Shown: positions 1 through 7,455, counted from the stretch's first letter. The stretch: 27,799 nucleotides of DNA from CALZKI01 sp045124055 (GCA_045124055.1 JBGVKZ010000042.1:1-27799), one strand, 5' to 3'. The notes: generated from the letters alone by a model not told the origin. Translations and numbers: made by a program.

Positions 1-1
1 T

Positions 2-850
2 AATCCGGTGTGTGAAGTATTTTTTGGAGGAAATGAGAAAAATTTTGATACGTTCTGCTATTACGATATGATGTTTTTATCTATGTATATGCTGGCAGGG
101 GCAGGAAGTGTCAGCGGAATGGTAGTAGAGGGAGTACAAGAGTGTATAGGAGATGGGGTCAGTACATATGTAACTTCCTATGTGTCATCTACTTGTAACT
201 TAAGTGACTTTGAATCTGTTTTGATAGGAACCACCACCAACCTTCTAATCGACCCGGGATTAGATATCGTAGGAAGTCATAGTTTGGGTGGAGGAACGCA
301 TTTTAGTCATCTAAATCATAATAGCAACACGATACCGGATGTAACACTATATTCGAATGGGAATCAATTAGATATGGATATGCATATCTTGAATGATGTA
401 GCCGATATGCCTCCAAACACGGTGATGGATGGAGTGGAGTTGCCGGGGCATTTTTATGGTGGTGTGGGTGAATTAGATGTACTTAATAATTTAAAACCAC
501 AAAATTTAATGGATGAGTTAGCAAGTAGTGGTGTTAATTATAATCCAGATGATGTAATAGTAGTAACGAAGACTGTGGATGATAAATTGGTGTGGTTGGA
601 AAACGGAACGGATGCTGCTGGATTAAATCACATTATTACTGAGCATGCCGACGATTTTCTAAATAAAGGAATAACTCAAGAGCAAATTCCAGATTATGTA
701 ATGAATGCACTGAAAAATGGGGAAATTGTTGGATATCAGGGAAGAGGTACTGGAAGACCAATATATGAATTCACATATAATGGCGAAATACATAAAGTTG
801 CTATTACAGTAGGTAATAATGGATTTGTAGTTGGTGCTAATCCAAAGTAG
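2..850 (+). CDS. C-terminal part of a polymorphic toxin, BECR-type RNase-like tip (5' partial)
   Basis: The reading frame is open to the left edge, so the GTG at 8 is probably internal and the N-terminal delivery region lies outside the window. Numbered from that GTG, residues about 25-85 are Gly/Ala/Val-rich, like the pretoxin linkers of polymorphic toxins. The last 75 or so residues hold a compact domain with the motif GLNHIITEHADDF, then GI...I, then YEFTYNG, and a final IAV/ITVGNNGFVVGANP strand. An early His-x-x-x-x-His helix, a GI turn and a terminal NGFVVxAxP strand are typical of small nuclease toxins of the barnase/EndoU/colicin E5-D/RelE (BECR) fold, so RNA cleavage in target cells is the inferred role. 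The probable immunity gene starts 12 nt downstream. Nothing visible identifies the secretion route. Exact toxin family is uncertain; a prophage nuclease-like protein is an alternative. Confidence 0.7.
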   Translation, partial: NPVCEVFFGGNEKNFDTFCYYDMMFLSMYMLAGAGSVSGMVVEGVQECIGDGVSTYVTSYVSSTCNLSDFESVLIGTTTNLLIDPGLDIVGSHSLGGGTHFSHLNHNSNTIPDVTLYSNGNQLDMDMHILNDVADMPPNTVMDGVELPGHFYGGVGELDVLNNLKPQNLMDELASSGVNYNPDDVIVVTKTVDDKLVWLENGTDAAGLNHIITEHADDFLNKGITQEQIPDYVMNALKNGEIVGYQGRGTGRPIYEFTYNGEIHKVAITVGNNGFVVGANPK

Positions 851-862
851 AAAGGAATATGT

Positions 863-1189
863 ATGAAAGTAATTAAAATAAAATTTGAATATGGTTGTTT
901 TCCTGTGTGGATTTATGGTGAAAATGATGAATTGGTAGAAAATGATTTGCCACCTAATTTAATAGGAGATAGTGATATTGACCCTAAATTTGTTCGCATT
1001 CAAGAAATATATGATAGTTTGTATTTGGACGATGGAAAAAAATTCAAGTATATTGGATTTAAAGAGAATGAAGAGAGAGAAAGCTTTTTCAGAGAATTGC
1101 ATTTGGCAATAAATCTTCTAAAAGATAAAGTGAATGACGAGTACATCATTGAGGATAATACGGATTATTTAAAAAAATTTATTAATTAA
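863..1189 (+). CDS. Probable immunity protein for the upstream toxin tip
   Basis: This 108-residue soluble, acidic protein begins 12 nt after the toxin stop, with an AAAGGA ribosome binding site. There is no signal peptide or membrane segment, as expected for a cytoplasmic inhibitor. I do not recognise its family. It is assigned as immunity protein from position, size and charge: a small acidic ORF directly after a toxin tip is the rule in polymorphic toxin loci. Visible features are an N-terminal beta-rich part (IKIKFEYGCFPVWIYG) and a helical C-terminal half. A hairpin follows at 1207-1252. Confidence 0.6.
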   Translation: MKVIKIKFEYGCFPVWIYGENDELVENDLPPNLIGDSDIDPKFVRIQEIYDSLYLDDGKKFKYIGFKENEERESFFRELHLAINLLKDKVNDEYIIEDNTDYLKKFIN

Positions 1190-1206
1190 CTTGAATAAAA
1201 CACAGT

Positions 1207-1252
1207 ATCAGCGGTATTCCAAGACCCTAAAAGGTTATGAAATACCGCTGAT
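1207..1252 (+). terminator. Perfect 12-bp hairpin after the first toxin/immunity pair
   Basis: ATCAGCGGTATT (1207-1218) pairs perfectly with AATACCGCTGAT (1241-1252) across a 22-nt loop. Only a weak T-rich tail follows, so it is a plausible but not classical terminator. It lies between the forward immunity gene and a reverse ORF and could serve both strands. Confidence 0.5.
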
Positions 1253-1265
1253 TTTCTGTCTACTT

Positions 1266-1499
1266 TTATAAATCAGCCAGTTGCATCAGCAAGGACAAAC
1301 AGCATTGCATACCCGTTCGAAAATCAACAACTGTATAAGCAGCCTCTTGTGCATAGATAGCATCTATCCATTGCATTATGATATTTCTTTGCACATCCGA
1401 TAAATTAAGTTTTTCATATTCTTCGTTTAATTCCTTTTCCTGTATCGTGACTTTGAGATAATTGACATTCCTTCTTGACAACACACGATATCGAAACAT
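1266..1499 (-). CDS. Small hypothetical protein (77 aa)
   Basis: This reverse-strand ORF encodes a helical 77-residue protein with a conserved-looking C-terminal half: a QRNIIMQWIDAIYAQEAAY segment, then FRTGMQCCLSLLMQLADL at the very end. That C-terminus looks like real protein and resembles small accessory proteins I associate with clostridial mobile regions, but I cannot name a family. The ATG at 1499 has no convincing ribosome binding site, so the N-terminus may be wrong or the gene may be a truncated remnant. It sits between two toxin/immunity cassettes and ends close to the hairpin at 1207-1252. Confidence 0.4.
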   Translation of the reverse strand: MFRYRVLSRRNVNYLKVTIQEKELNEEYEKLNLSDVQRNIIMQWIDAIYAQEAAYTVVDFRTGMQCCLSLLMQLADL

Positions 1500-1590
1500 T
1501 CAAAATCAATCCATTCACACAAACCAATGAAAATCTATAACGAAAATAAAGTAGAATAGACAGCACAATGTTTGTGAAATAAAAAGTTCC

Positions 1591-2099
1591 TTGGTCAAAG
1601 AAAAAGTTATGCCATACCGCACTTCTACAAACACCTCTGCCGGTGGGTGTTTCTCGGCTTATGTCACTTTTGAAGGCATAAAGCCTTTAGCCTGCACTAT
1701 TTTTGCCCCTACTTATTTTGGCGTTATCTTAAGAAAGTGTGACTTTCATATTTCAAAGGCAAAGTTAAAATACTTCATTATGGATAACTACCTCGATTTC
1801 GGTCTTAAAATCGCACACATAGTATCACATACTCTTACAGATGTCCGGGCGTACAAGGATAAAATTGACAACTACGAATACACAAAATATACTCAAACTA
1901 ATGGAGAACTCCAAAGCCTGATAGATGCTTTGGACAATACCGTAAAAAGCTTTTTGGTGGTACGTTGGTTACTGCCGCCGTAGCTGTTACACTGTTTTCA
2001 GGTTGCACCACATTACCGGAAACCATAGCGGTAGGAATCGCAGGAGGTACGATGATGGGTTGTGGAGCGGGACTTCTGACAGAGGAAGTGTGCGAGTGA
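1591..2099 (+). pseudogene. Decayed pretoxin segment of a polymorphic toxin (frameshifted)
   Basis: Frame 1 from a TTG at 1591 reads to a stop at 1983 and includes a hydrophilic stretch ending in GELQSLIDALDNTV. At the A-run near 1944-1948 the sensible reading moves to frame 3, giving KKLFGGTLVTAAVAVTLFSG, then a Gly/Cys-rich stretch (AGGTMMGCGAGLL) and a stop at 2097-2099. One missing A would restore one reading from LIDALDNTV into KKLFGG. The hydrophobic Gly/Ala/Cys-rich stretch resembles the linker in front of a toxin tip, and the toxin domain follows directly in frame 2. I therefore read this as the broken upstream part of an orphan cassette. No ribosome binding site is seen at 1591. The first 80 or so codons are the least certain part. 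Confidence 0.45.
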
Positions 2100-2419
2100 A
2101 TGGAAGAGGGACCAGTACAGATGTACTGCATAATGCTGAAGACTTGAAAATACCTCAAACTGTCCAAAATCATATGAACGATGTTATTAAAAAAGGACTA
2201 AATGCAGAACAATTATCAAGACCATATATCGATTCAGCTGGTACAACACTTTTACTAAAGGAAATTATGGAATCTGCCAATTCTGTTCCAGATATAATTT
2301 TACAATCGGGTCTTAGACGGGATGTATCAGGAAATTTTAGAGGTTCAACGGGTACTTGGGAATTAGTAGTAGACACGAGTATAAATACCGTAGTTCACTT
2401 TAATTTTGCTGCACAATAG
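2003..2419 (+). CDS. Orphan toxin tip, RNase-like C-terminal domain (probably truncated)
   Basis: The ATG at 2003 is only the first in frame; convincing protein begins around 2095-2110 (GRGTSTDVLHNAEDL) and runs to the stop at 2419. The domain has the signature order RPYIDSAGTTLLLKEIM, VPDIIL, a Gly-rich turn with FRGSTGTWELVVD, and a terminal NTVVHFNF. That order (RPYI..S..T..EIM, VPD, GTFRGSxGTWELVVDxxTxTxxHFNF) is one I know from C-terminal tips of Rhs- and LXG-type toxins, probably RNases. It differs from the first tip at 600-850, so it is a different specificity. The upstream part is frameshifted, so expression as a complete toxin is doubtful. Its probable immunity gene starts 14 nt after the stop. 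Confidence 0.6.
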   Translation: MHHITGNHSGRNRRRYDDGLWSGTSDRGSVRVNGRGTSTDVLHNAEDLKIPQTVQNHMNDVIKKGLNAEQLSRPYIDSAGTTLLLKEIMESANSVPDIILQSGLRRDVSGNFRGSTGTWELVVDTSINTVVHFNFAAQ

Positions 2420-2433
2420 TAGAGGAAAAAGAG

Positions 2434-2889
2434 ATGAAATTTGAAATAGCTAGAGGTAGTAAAATAGGAAATGCAAAGGAAAGATACTTTATAAATGATA
2501 GCTCTTTTGATTGCAATACATCCGTAAATGTGGATATAAATGTAGCTATGTCATACTTGAATTTAGGCGTAGATTCTGAAGATATGTGTGTCAAATGTCT
2601 TTTGGGATTTAGTCCTCGAGAAAGTTGGAAAGATGCAAATTTATTTGTTCCATCTGCGATAGAAGGAGAATTGAGATTAGTCGGAGAATACGAAGCTGGT
2701 TTAACGTGGAGAATTGATCAAAATAAGATGTGGAAATCACATTTTGACAGAGAATCCGGTTGGTATTGTATTGGAAATCCAGTATTAGAAGATGGAGATA
2801 CCGCGGTGAAGGTTATTGATAATATGATTGCAGTTGTAGATAATACAAGCGAATTAAAAGCTGTTTGGGTACAACCCATATTTGTTTAG
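2434..2889 (+). CDS. Probable immunity protein for the orphan toxin tip
   Basis: This acidic 151-residue protein starts at ATG 2434 after an AGAGGAAAAAGAG ribosome binding region. It has no signal peptide or membrane span. Recognisable features are a C-terminal segment with WYCIGNPVLEDGDTAVKVID, then NMIAVVDNTSELKAVWVQPIF, which looks like a conserved beta-rich domain seen beside toxin tips of this kind. I infer inhibition of the adjacent toxin in the cytoplasm; kept intact beside a broken toxin, it could protect against siblings that still make it. The family name is not known to me. Confidence 0.6.
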   Translation: MKFEIARGSKIGNAKERYFINDSSFDCNTSVNVDINVAMSYLNLGVDSEDMCVKCLLGFSPRESWKDANLFVPSAIEGELRLVGEYEAGLTWRIDQNKMWKSHFDRESGWYCIGNPVLEDGDTAVKVIDNMIAVVDNTSELKAVWVQPIFV

Positions 2890-2965
2890 TCAGTGCAACC
2901 AAATGTAACAAATTCGTAAAATCGGGTAATATTACGGCTCAAAAAAGCTTGGTAAAATTACACAA

Positions 2966-2994
2966 TAGACAAAAGAGTCTTTTGGTGTTACAAT
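2966..2994 (+). promoter_or_regulatory. Putative promoter upstream of the surface-protein gene
   Basis: TAGACA (2966-2971) and TACAAT (2989-2994) are separated by exactly 17 bp; each matches five of six consensus bases. Transcription would start near 3001, upstream of the hairpin at 3028-3059. Confidence 0.5.
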
Positions 2995-3027
2995 GCTTTT
3001 TACCTAATAAAAATGAATCTTAATTGT

Positions 3028-3059
3028 AAAAAACGCGTAGGAAAACTATGCGTTTTTTT
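3028..3059 (+). terminator. Intrinsic terminator in the leader before the surface-protein gene
   Basis: AAAAAACGCGTAG pairs with CTATGCGTTTTTTT across a GAAAA loop, with one G-U pair, and ends in a T-tract: a standard intrinsic terminator. It may close the immunity gene unit, but as it lies downstream of the putative promoter at 2966-2994 it could also attenuate transcription into 3105-4565. Confidence 0.75.
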
Positions 3060-3104
3060 GATACCAATTTATTGGATTTTACGGTCGTTTTTAGGAGGTA
3101 ATTT

Positions 3105-4565
3105 ATGAAAAAAAATAATGAAAATCACTACAAAAATAGAAAATTAAGAGGTTTAAAAAGAATAGTTGGGCTTTTTGTATTTGCCCTGATGTTTTTTGTC
3201 AGTTCTATGAAAACCTGGGCTGCGGAAGGGCTTATTTTTCACAAGCATACAAGTAGTTGTTACGAATCTCAATACATTACCTGTATTGATGAAAAAACAA
3301 TGGAAGTTTTTAATCAGGAGTTTTGGTGTGACACTTGTCAGAGAAATGCAGCGGCACGTGTAGTAGTAGAAAAATATTCCTGCAAATATGATACCTTTGT
3401 GCGAGAAGCGAGACGTTCTGCGTATTGCTATTCTTGTAATAGTGTGGTGATGTATCAAGAGGGAAATGGAGTGGAAAAGCACGTTAGAATTGGTGATGTT
3501 TGTGTCTGCGGACTAGCAGAAATTAATGTAGTAGCCAGGGTAAATTTAACACAGGATAAGGCGGATTGGACCAACCAGGATGTCTTGCTATCTGCCAGTG
3601 TTTCAGAACCTGCGGGAGTTTCCCTAGCACCTTATACATACGCATTTTCGGGCGGGGTAAAACAGGATAATACCTGTCTGGTTAGTGAAAATGGGACCTA
3701 TATGGTGACACTTACGGCGAAAAATGGACAGCAGACGACGAAACAAATTACGATTAGTAACATTGATAAAGAAGCTCCTATCATAGAAAAATGTTATGTA
3801 AACAAATCTTATCCGGAGTATGAGAGTGCCGACCTGATTATTACTGGAAGTGACGGGTTAAGTGGACTTGCGGATGAGCCATATAGCTTTGATGGAGGCA
3901 AAACTTTTGTGTCAGAAAATACTTATTCCATTAAGGAAAATGGTACATACAGTGTTGTTATAAAAGACAAGGCAGGAAATTGTAGTAGTCAGACGGTTTT
4001 GGTAAGTTGTTTTGCTACAAAACAAGAGAATACCCAAAGTATAGCGGGTAGTGGTGGACAGAATCAGGAAACACAGACTGGCACTTCAAAAAATAGTGCA
4101 TCTACCACAAAAGGTTCTACACTATCAGATAGCCTTATAAGGAAAAGTATATCGAAAAGCTCTGAAATTTTAGAAAAGAATCGTGATTTAGAAACAGAAA
4201 ATACTGTCTCTGATGCCCAAAACAGAGAGTTAGAGCATCAGGCTTTACAAGAAAAATTAGCTAAATTAGGTAGCCAGATACCTTTGGAAAAAATTCCTGG
4301 TGTGCATTCTTCTCTTATGCAATATTCGGCAGAAAAAGATTCTGTGCCTACACTTCTTGGAAAAACCGCAGTGGAGGGAAAAAGTGCATATAGCAAGAAG
4401 GATACCGAAACGGAAAATCTTGTAAAAAATAACACATTAGAGGAAGAAAATGTAGGAGAGAATGTGAGTTTTGCACAAGTGTCAAAAGGGGTTGTTGCAG
4501 GGGGCGTTTTATTGTGCATAGGTATGACTATCTTTTTGGGGGTATTTTTAGTGAAAAAAATGTAA
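3105..4565 (+). CDS. Secreted cysteine-rich, Ig-like, membrane-anchored surface protein
   Basis: Residues 12-40 form a signal peptide (basic region, hydrophobic core, cleavage near TWAA). The mature N-terminus has HKHTSSCY at about 46-53 and further cysteine pairs (WCDTC, YCYSC, CVCG) up to about residue 135, suggesting an exported metal-binding or disulfide-linked module. Residues about 140-300 are beta-rich and look like two Ig-like repeats, each closing with a GTYxVxxxDxAGN/NG-type pattern (ENGTYMVTLTAKNG; ENGTYSVVIKDKAGN). A Ser/Thr/Glu-rich low-complexity stalk follows (about 300-460), then a C-terminal transmembrane segment (about 463-483) ending in KKM; there is no LPXTG motif. Start is ATG 3105 with a strong AGGAGGT site. 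It resembles extracellular proteins of Lachnospiraceae carrying HxHTxxCY modules; adhesion or cell-surface function is inference. Confidence 0.7.
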   Translation: MKKNNENHYKNRKLRGLKRIVGLFVFALMFFVSSMKTWAAEGLIFHKHTSSCYESQYITCIDEKTMEVFNQEFWCDTCQRNAAARVVVEKYSCKYDTFVREARRSAYCYSCNSVVMYQEGNGVEKHVRIGDVCVCGLAEINVVARVNLTQDKADWTNQDVLLSASVSEPAGVSLAPYTYAFSGGVKQDNTCLVSENGTYMVTLTAKNGQQTTKQITISNIDKEAPIIEKCYVNKSYPEYESADLIITGSDGLSGLADEPYSFDGGKTFVSENTYSIKENGTYSVVIKDKAGNCSSQTVLVSCFATKQENTQSIAGSGGQNQETQTGTSKNSASTTKGSTLSDSLIRKSISKSSEILEKNRDLETENTVSDAQNRELEHQALQEKLAKLGSQIPLEKIPGVHSSLMQYSAEKDSVPTLLGKTAVEGKSAYSKKDTETENLVKNNTLEEENVGENVSFAQVSKGVVAGGVLLCIGMTIFLGVFLVKKM

Positions 4566-4606
4566 TAAATCCAACAAATGCAAAGAGAATCAAGAAAGAA
4601 GTTTTC

Positions 4607-4635
4607 TTGCTAAAAGCCTGTTTTCATACTATAAT
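4607..4635 (+). promoter_or_regulatory. Promoter of the hisC operon
   Basis: TTGCTA (4607-4612), 17-bp spacer, consensus TATAAT (4630-4635), placed 37 nt before the hisC ATG. Confidence 0.75.
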
Positions 4636-4672
4636 CGGATTATGAGTTTTTTTGGGAAAGAAAGGAATTTAT

Positions 4673-5740
4673 ATGAGCTGGGAAAAATATGTTAGGCGTG
4701 TAGAACCTTATGTACCAGGGGAACAGCCAAAGAATAAGAATGTTGTGAAATTAAATACCAATGAATTCCCCTATCCACCTTCTAAAAAGGTTAAAAGGGC
4801 ATTGAAAAAATTGAATTATGATAAATTGCGTCTGTATCCTGACCCACAGGTAGAAGACTTGGTAAAGGCTTTAGCAGACCATTATGATGTAAAAAAGGAA
4901 CAGGTTTTTGTAGGCGTCGGTTCTGATGATGTACTTTCTATGGCGTTCTTAACTTTCTTTAACAGTAAAAAGCCAATTTTGTTTCCGGATATTACCTATT
5001 CTTTTTATGAGGTATGGGCAAATTTATATGATATTCCGTATGAAACCGTGCCGTTAGATGCAAACTATAAAATCAATCCGGAGGATTATAATAGAGAGAA
5101 TGGTGGTATTATCATTGCAAATCCAAATGCACCTACAAGTATCGCCGCAAGTGTCAGTGAATTAGAAAAGATTATTAAAAATAATAAAGATGTACTCGTA
5201 ATCGTAGATGAAGCTTATGTAGATTTTGGGGCAGAAAGTTGTATTCCATTGATTGATAAGTACGATAATCTTTTGGTAGTGCAGACTTTTTCAAAATCCA
5301 GAGCTATGGCGGGAATGAGAATCGGGTTTGCACTGGGCAATAAAAAGTTGATTAAATGTCTGTTAGATGCGAAGTTTTCTTTCAATTCATACACAATGAA
5401 TCGCCCGGCAATAGAATTGGGTGTGGCATCTGTGAAAGATGATAGATACTTTAAACAGTCAGTACGCAGGGTAATTGAGACAAGAGAATGGACCAAAATA
5501 GAACTTTCTAAGTTGGGTTTTGTGTTCCCAAATTCTAAGACAAACTTCCTGTTTACAATGCATAAAGAAGTACCGGCAAAAGAGTTATTTGAAATATTGA
5601 AAAAGAAAAATATTTATGTACGTTATTTCAACAAACCTCGTATTGATAACTTTTTGCGTATTTCCATTGGAAAAGAGGAAGAAATGGTTAAACTGGTAGT
5701 GTGCCTGAAAAATTATTTGAATGACAGAAAAAAGGCGTAA
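4673..5740 (+). CDS. hisC: Histidinol-phosphate aminotransferase
   Basis: A PLP-dependent class I/II aminotransferase of 355 residues, converting imidazole-acetol phosphate and glutamate to histidinol phosphate in histidine biosynthesis. Family marks are the N-terminal YVPGEQP, LNTNEFPYPPS (substrate loop), RLYPDP, GVGSDDVL, IIANPNAPTS, VIVDEAYVDF and the PLP lysine K208 in QTFSKSRAMAGMRIG. Length is normal for HisC. I chose ATG 4673 over the in-frame TTG 21 nt upstream because an AAAGGAA site sits just before it and family members start close to MSW. It leads a likely operon with popT (25-nt gap) and is the only his gene in the window. A broader-specificity aromatic aminotransferase cannot be excluded. 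Confidence 0.88.
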   Translation: MSWEKYVRRVEPYVPGEQPKNKNVVKLNTNEFPYPPSKKVKRALKKLNYDKLRLYPDPQVEDLVKALADHYDVKKEQVFVGVGSDDVLSMAFLTFFNSKKPILFPDITYSFYEVWANLYDIPYETVPLDANYKINPEDYNRENGGIIIANPNAPTSIAASVSELEKIIKNNKDVLVIVDEAYVDFGAESCIPLIDKYDNLLVVQTFSKSRAMAGMRIGFALGNKKLIKCLLDAKFSFNSYTMNRPAIELGVASVKDDRYFKQSVRRVIETREWTKIELSKLGFVFPNSKTNFLFTMHKEVPAKELFEILKKKNIYVRYFNKPRIDNFLRISIGKEEEMVKLVVCLKNYLNDRKKA

Positions 5741-5765
5741 TTGTAAAGTGTAGGAGATTAGAGAA

Positions 5766-6617
5766 ATGAAGATGATTAAAGATGTTTTAAAGGGTATGAT
5801 TATTGGTATTGCTAACATTATTCCAGGAGTGAGTGGCGGCACAATGATGGTTGCAATGGGTATTTATGATAAATTAATCCATTGTGTAACACATTTATTT
5901 AAAGAATTCAAAAAGAGTGTTTTGTTTTTACTTCCAATTGTTCTTGGTATGGGAATTGCCATTGTTGGTAGCTCTTTTGGTATTGAATTTCTATTTGAGA
6001 AATTCCCCCTTCAGACAAACCTCTTATTTATTGGTTTGATTATTGGAGGACTTCCGGCAATTTGGAAAAATGTAAAGGGACATTCCATTCGTTTAGGACA
6101 TATTTTAGCTTTTTTAGTATTCTTTGCTTTAGTTGTTGGTATGGCAGTTATGGGCGAAACCGAAGGTAACACAGCAGATTTATCTTTGAATTTAGTGAAT
6201 ATACTAAAATTATTAGGAGTTGGTGTAATTGCCTCAGCAACTATGGTAATTCCTGGTGTCAGTGGTTCTATGGTATTGATGTTAATGGGCTATTATAACT
6301 CCATTATTTCCGCAATCAATGATTTCTTCCGTGCCTTAGCAGCTTTTGACGTGGACGGAATTTTACAGGGAATCGGTATTTTATTACCATTTGGTATTGG
6401 CGTAATCGTTGGTATTTTCGCCATTGCGAAACTGGTAGAAGTTATTTTTGAAAAATTCCCTCTTTATGCGTATTGGGCAATTATTGGTTTGATTGTGGCT
6501 TCTCCAATCGCAATTTTTGCTATGGGAACTCTCCCGGCACTTACCATTGTGAATGTACTTACTGGTGTTGTAGCACTTGTAATTGGTACATTTGTTGCGA
6601 TGAAATTAGGCGAATAA
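5766..6617 (+). CDS. popT: DUF368 family protein, probable undecaprenyl-phosphate translocase PopT
   Basis: This polytopic membrane protein (283 aa) opens with KGMIIGIANIIPGVSGGTMM, and the same motif recurs at residues about 160-170 as MVIPGVSGSMVLMLMGYY. The inverted internal repeat with two IPGVSG loops is diagnostic of DUF368. DUF368 proteins have been shown to recycle the lipid carrier undecaprenyl phosphate across the cytoplasmic membrane for cell-wall polymer synthesis (PopT). Two related segments, FGIEFLFEKFPLQTNLLFIGLI (in part) and VEVIFEKFPLYAYWAIIGLI, mark equivalent halves. It lies between hisC and a methyltransferase, with 25- and 28-nt gaps, so is probably co-transcribed. Confidence 0.88.
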   Translation: MKMIKDVLKGMIIGIANIIPGVSGGTMMVAMGIYDKLIHCVTHLFKEFKKSVLFLLPIVLGMGIAIVGSSFGIEFLFEKFPLQTNLLFIGLIIGGLPAIWKNVKGHSIRLGHILAFLVFFALVVGMAVMGETEGNTADLSLNLVNILKLLGVGVIASATMVIPGVSGSMVLMLMGYYNSIISAINDFFRALAAFDVDGILQGIGILLPFGIGVIVGIFAIAKLVEVIFEKFPLYAYWAIIGLIVASPIAIFAMGTLPALTIVNVLTGVVALVIGTFVAMKLGE

Positions 6618-6645
6618 TTCCGGAAAAAGTTAGAGAGGTATCAAA

Positions 6646-7455
6646 ATGGAAGCCTATCAGGATTTTGCATATGTGTATGATGAGTTTATGGACGAAACAC
6701 CTTATGATATGTGGAGTGAGAGAATTGATACACTGATAAAAAAATATGGAGTGACAAAACCTGAAAGAAATGCCAAAGATGTATTGGATTCGGAAAAGAA
6801 TCTGGTAGTAGATTTAGGATGTGGAACAGGAACTTTGACAGAACTTTTATATCAAAAAGGCTATGATATGATAGGAGTAGACAATTCAGAGTCGATGCTT
6901 TTTGTGGCTATGGATAAACGGGCGGACAGCGGTAGCGAAATACTCTATTTACATCAGGATATGCGTGAATTGGAGCTATATAGTACCGTTGGGACGATTG
7001 TTAGTGTGTGTGACTCCATTAACTATATTTTAGAGGAAGAAGAACTGGTAGAAGTTTTTTCTTTAGTTAATAATTATTTGTATCCGGGTGGAATTTTTAT
7101 CTTTGACTTTAATACCGAGTATAAATATCAACACGTTATTGGAGATACTGTAATTGCGGAAAATCGTGAGAATTGCAGCTTTATCTGGGAAAATTATTAT
7201 GATGAAAAAGAAGCCATTAACGAATATGATGTGACCATTTTTGTGAAGGAAGAAGGAGAACTTTTTAGGAGATTCACAGAGACTCATTTACAAAAGGGCT
7301 ATACGAAGGAGAAGATGCTTTCTCTATTAGAGCGTGCAGGACTTGAAATTTTGGAAATAAAGGATGCAGAAACAGAGAAAGATGTAACAGATATTAGTGA
7401 ACGAATTTATGTAGTGGCAAGAGAAAAAGGAAAATCTCCTTGTCCTACAACATAG
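6646..7455 (+). CDS. Class I SAM-dependent methyltransferase
   Basis: This 269-residue soluble protein has a Rossmann-fold methyltransferase core: motif I VVDLGCGTGTLTELL (around D56), acidic loop GVDNSESML after strand 2, LHQDMREL as motif III, and SVCDSINYIL followed by YLYPGGIFIFDFN. The N-terminal YQDFAYVYDEFMDETPYDMW matches small-molecule methyltransferases found next to hslO in clostridia. The substrate cannot be read from sequence. It sits tightly in the hisC-nadE operon, and hslO follows after about 24 nt. A short tail after the last conserved strand (REKGKSPCPTT) is not conserved in style. Confidence 0.85.
   Translation: MEAYQDFAYVYDEFMDETPYDMWSERIDTLIKKYGVTKPERNAKDVLDSEKNLVVDLGCGTGTLTELLYQKGYDMIGVDNSESMLFVAMDKRADSGSEILYLHQDMRELELYSTVGTIVSVCDSINYILEEEELVEVFSLVNNYLYPGGIFIFDFNTEYKYQHVIGDTVIAENRENCSFIWENYYDEKEAINEYDVTIFVKEEGELFRRFTETHLQKGYTKEKMLSLLERAGLEILEIKDAETEKDVTDISERIYVVAREKGKSPCPTT

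Noticed and set aside
1620..1660. AACACC/GGTGTT inverted repeat near the start of the pretoxin remnant, as a possible attachment or transposon end
   Set aside because: It is only 6 bp, with no direct repeat or recombinase gene nearby.
1898..2173. Reverse-strand ORF across the pretoxin remnant
   Set aside because: It is antisense to protein-like sequence, has Ser/Pro-rich composition without motifs, and no ribosome binding site.
1..3100. Whole left region as a prophage or integrative element
   Set aside because: No integrase, phage structural gene, tRNA or attachment repeat is seen; toxin/immunity cassettes explain the region better.
4591..4609. CAAGAAA/TTTCTTG inverted repeat before hisC
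   Set aside because: Its second arm overlaps the -35 region and no T-tract follows; it is a short A/T-rich repeat that could arise by chance.
6473..6736. Forward ORF overlapping the end of popT and the start of the methyltransferase
   Set aside because: Both overlapped genes have clear family motifs; this frame is a Cys/Trp-rich shadow.
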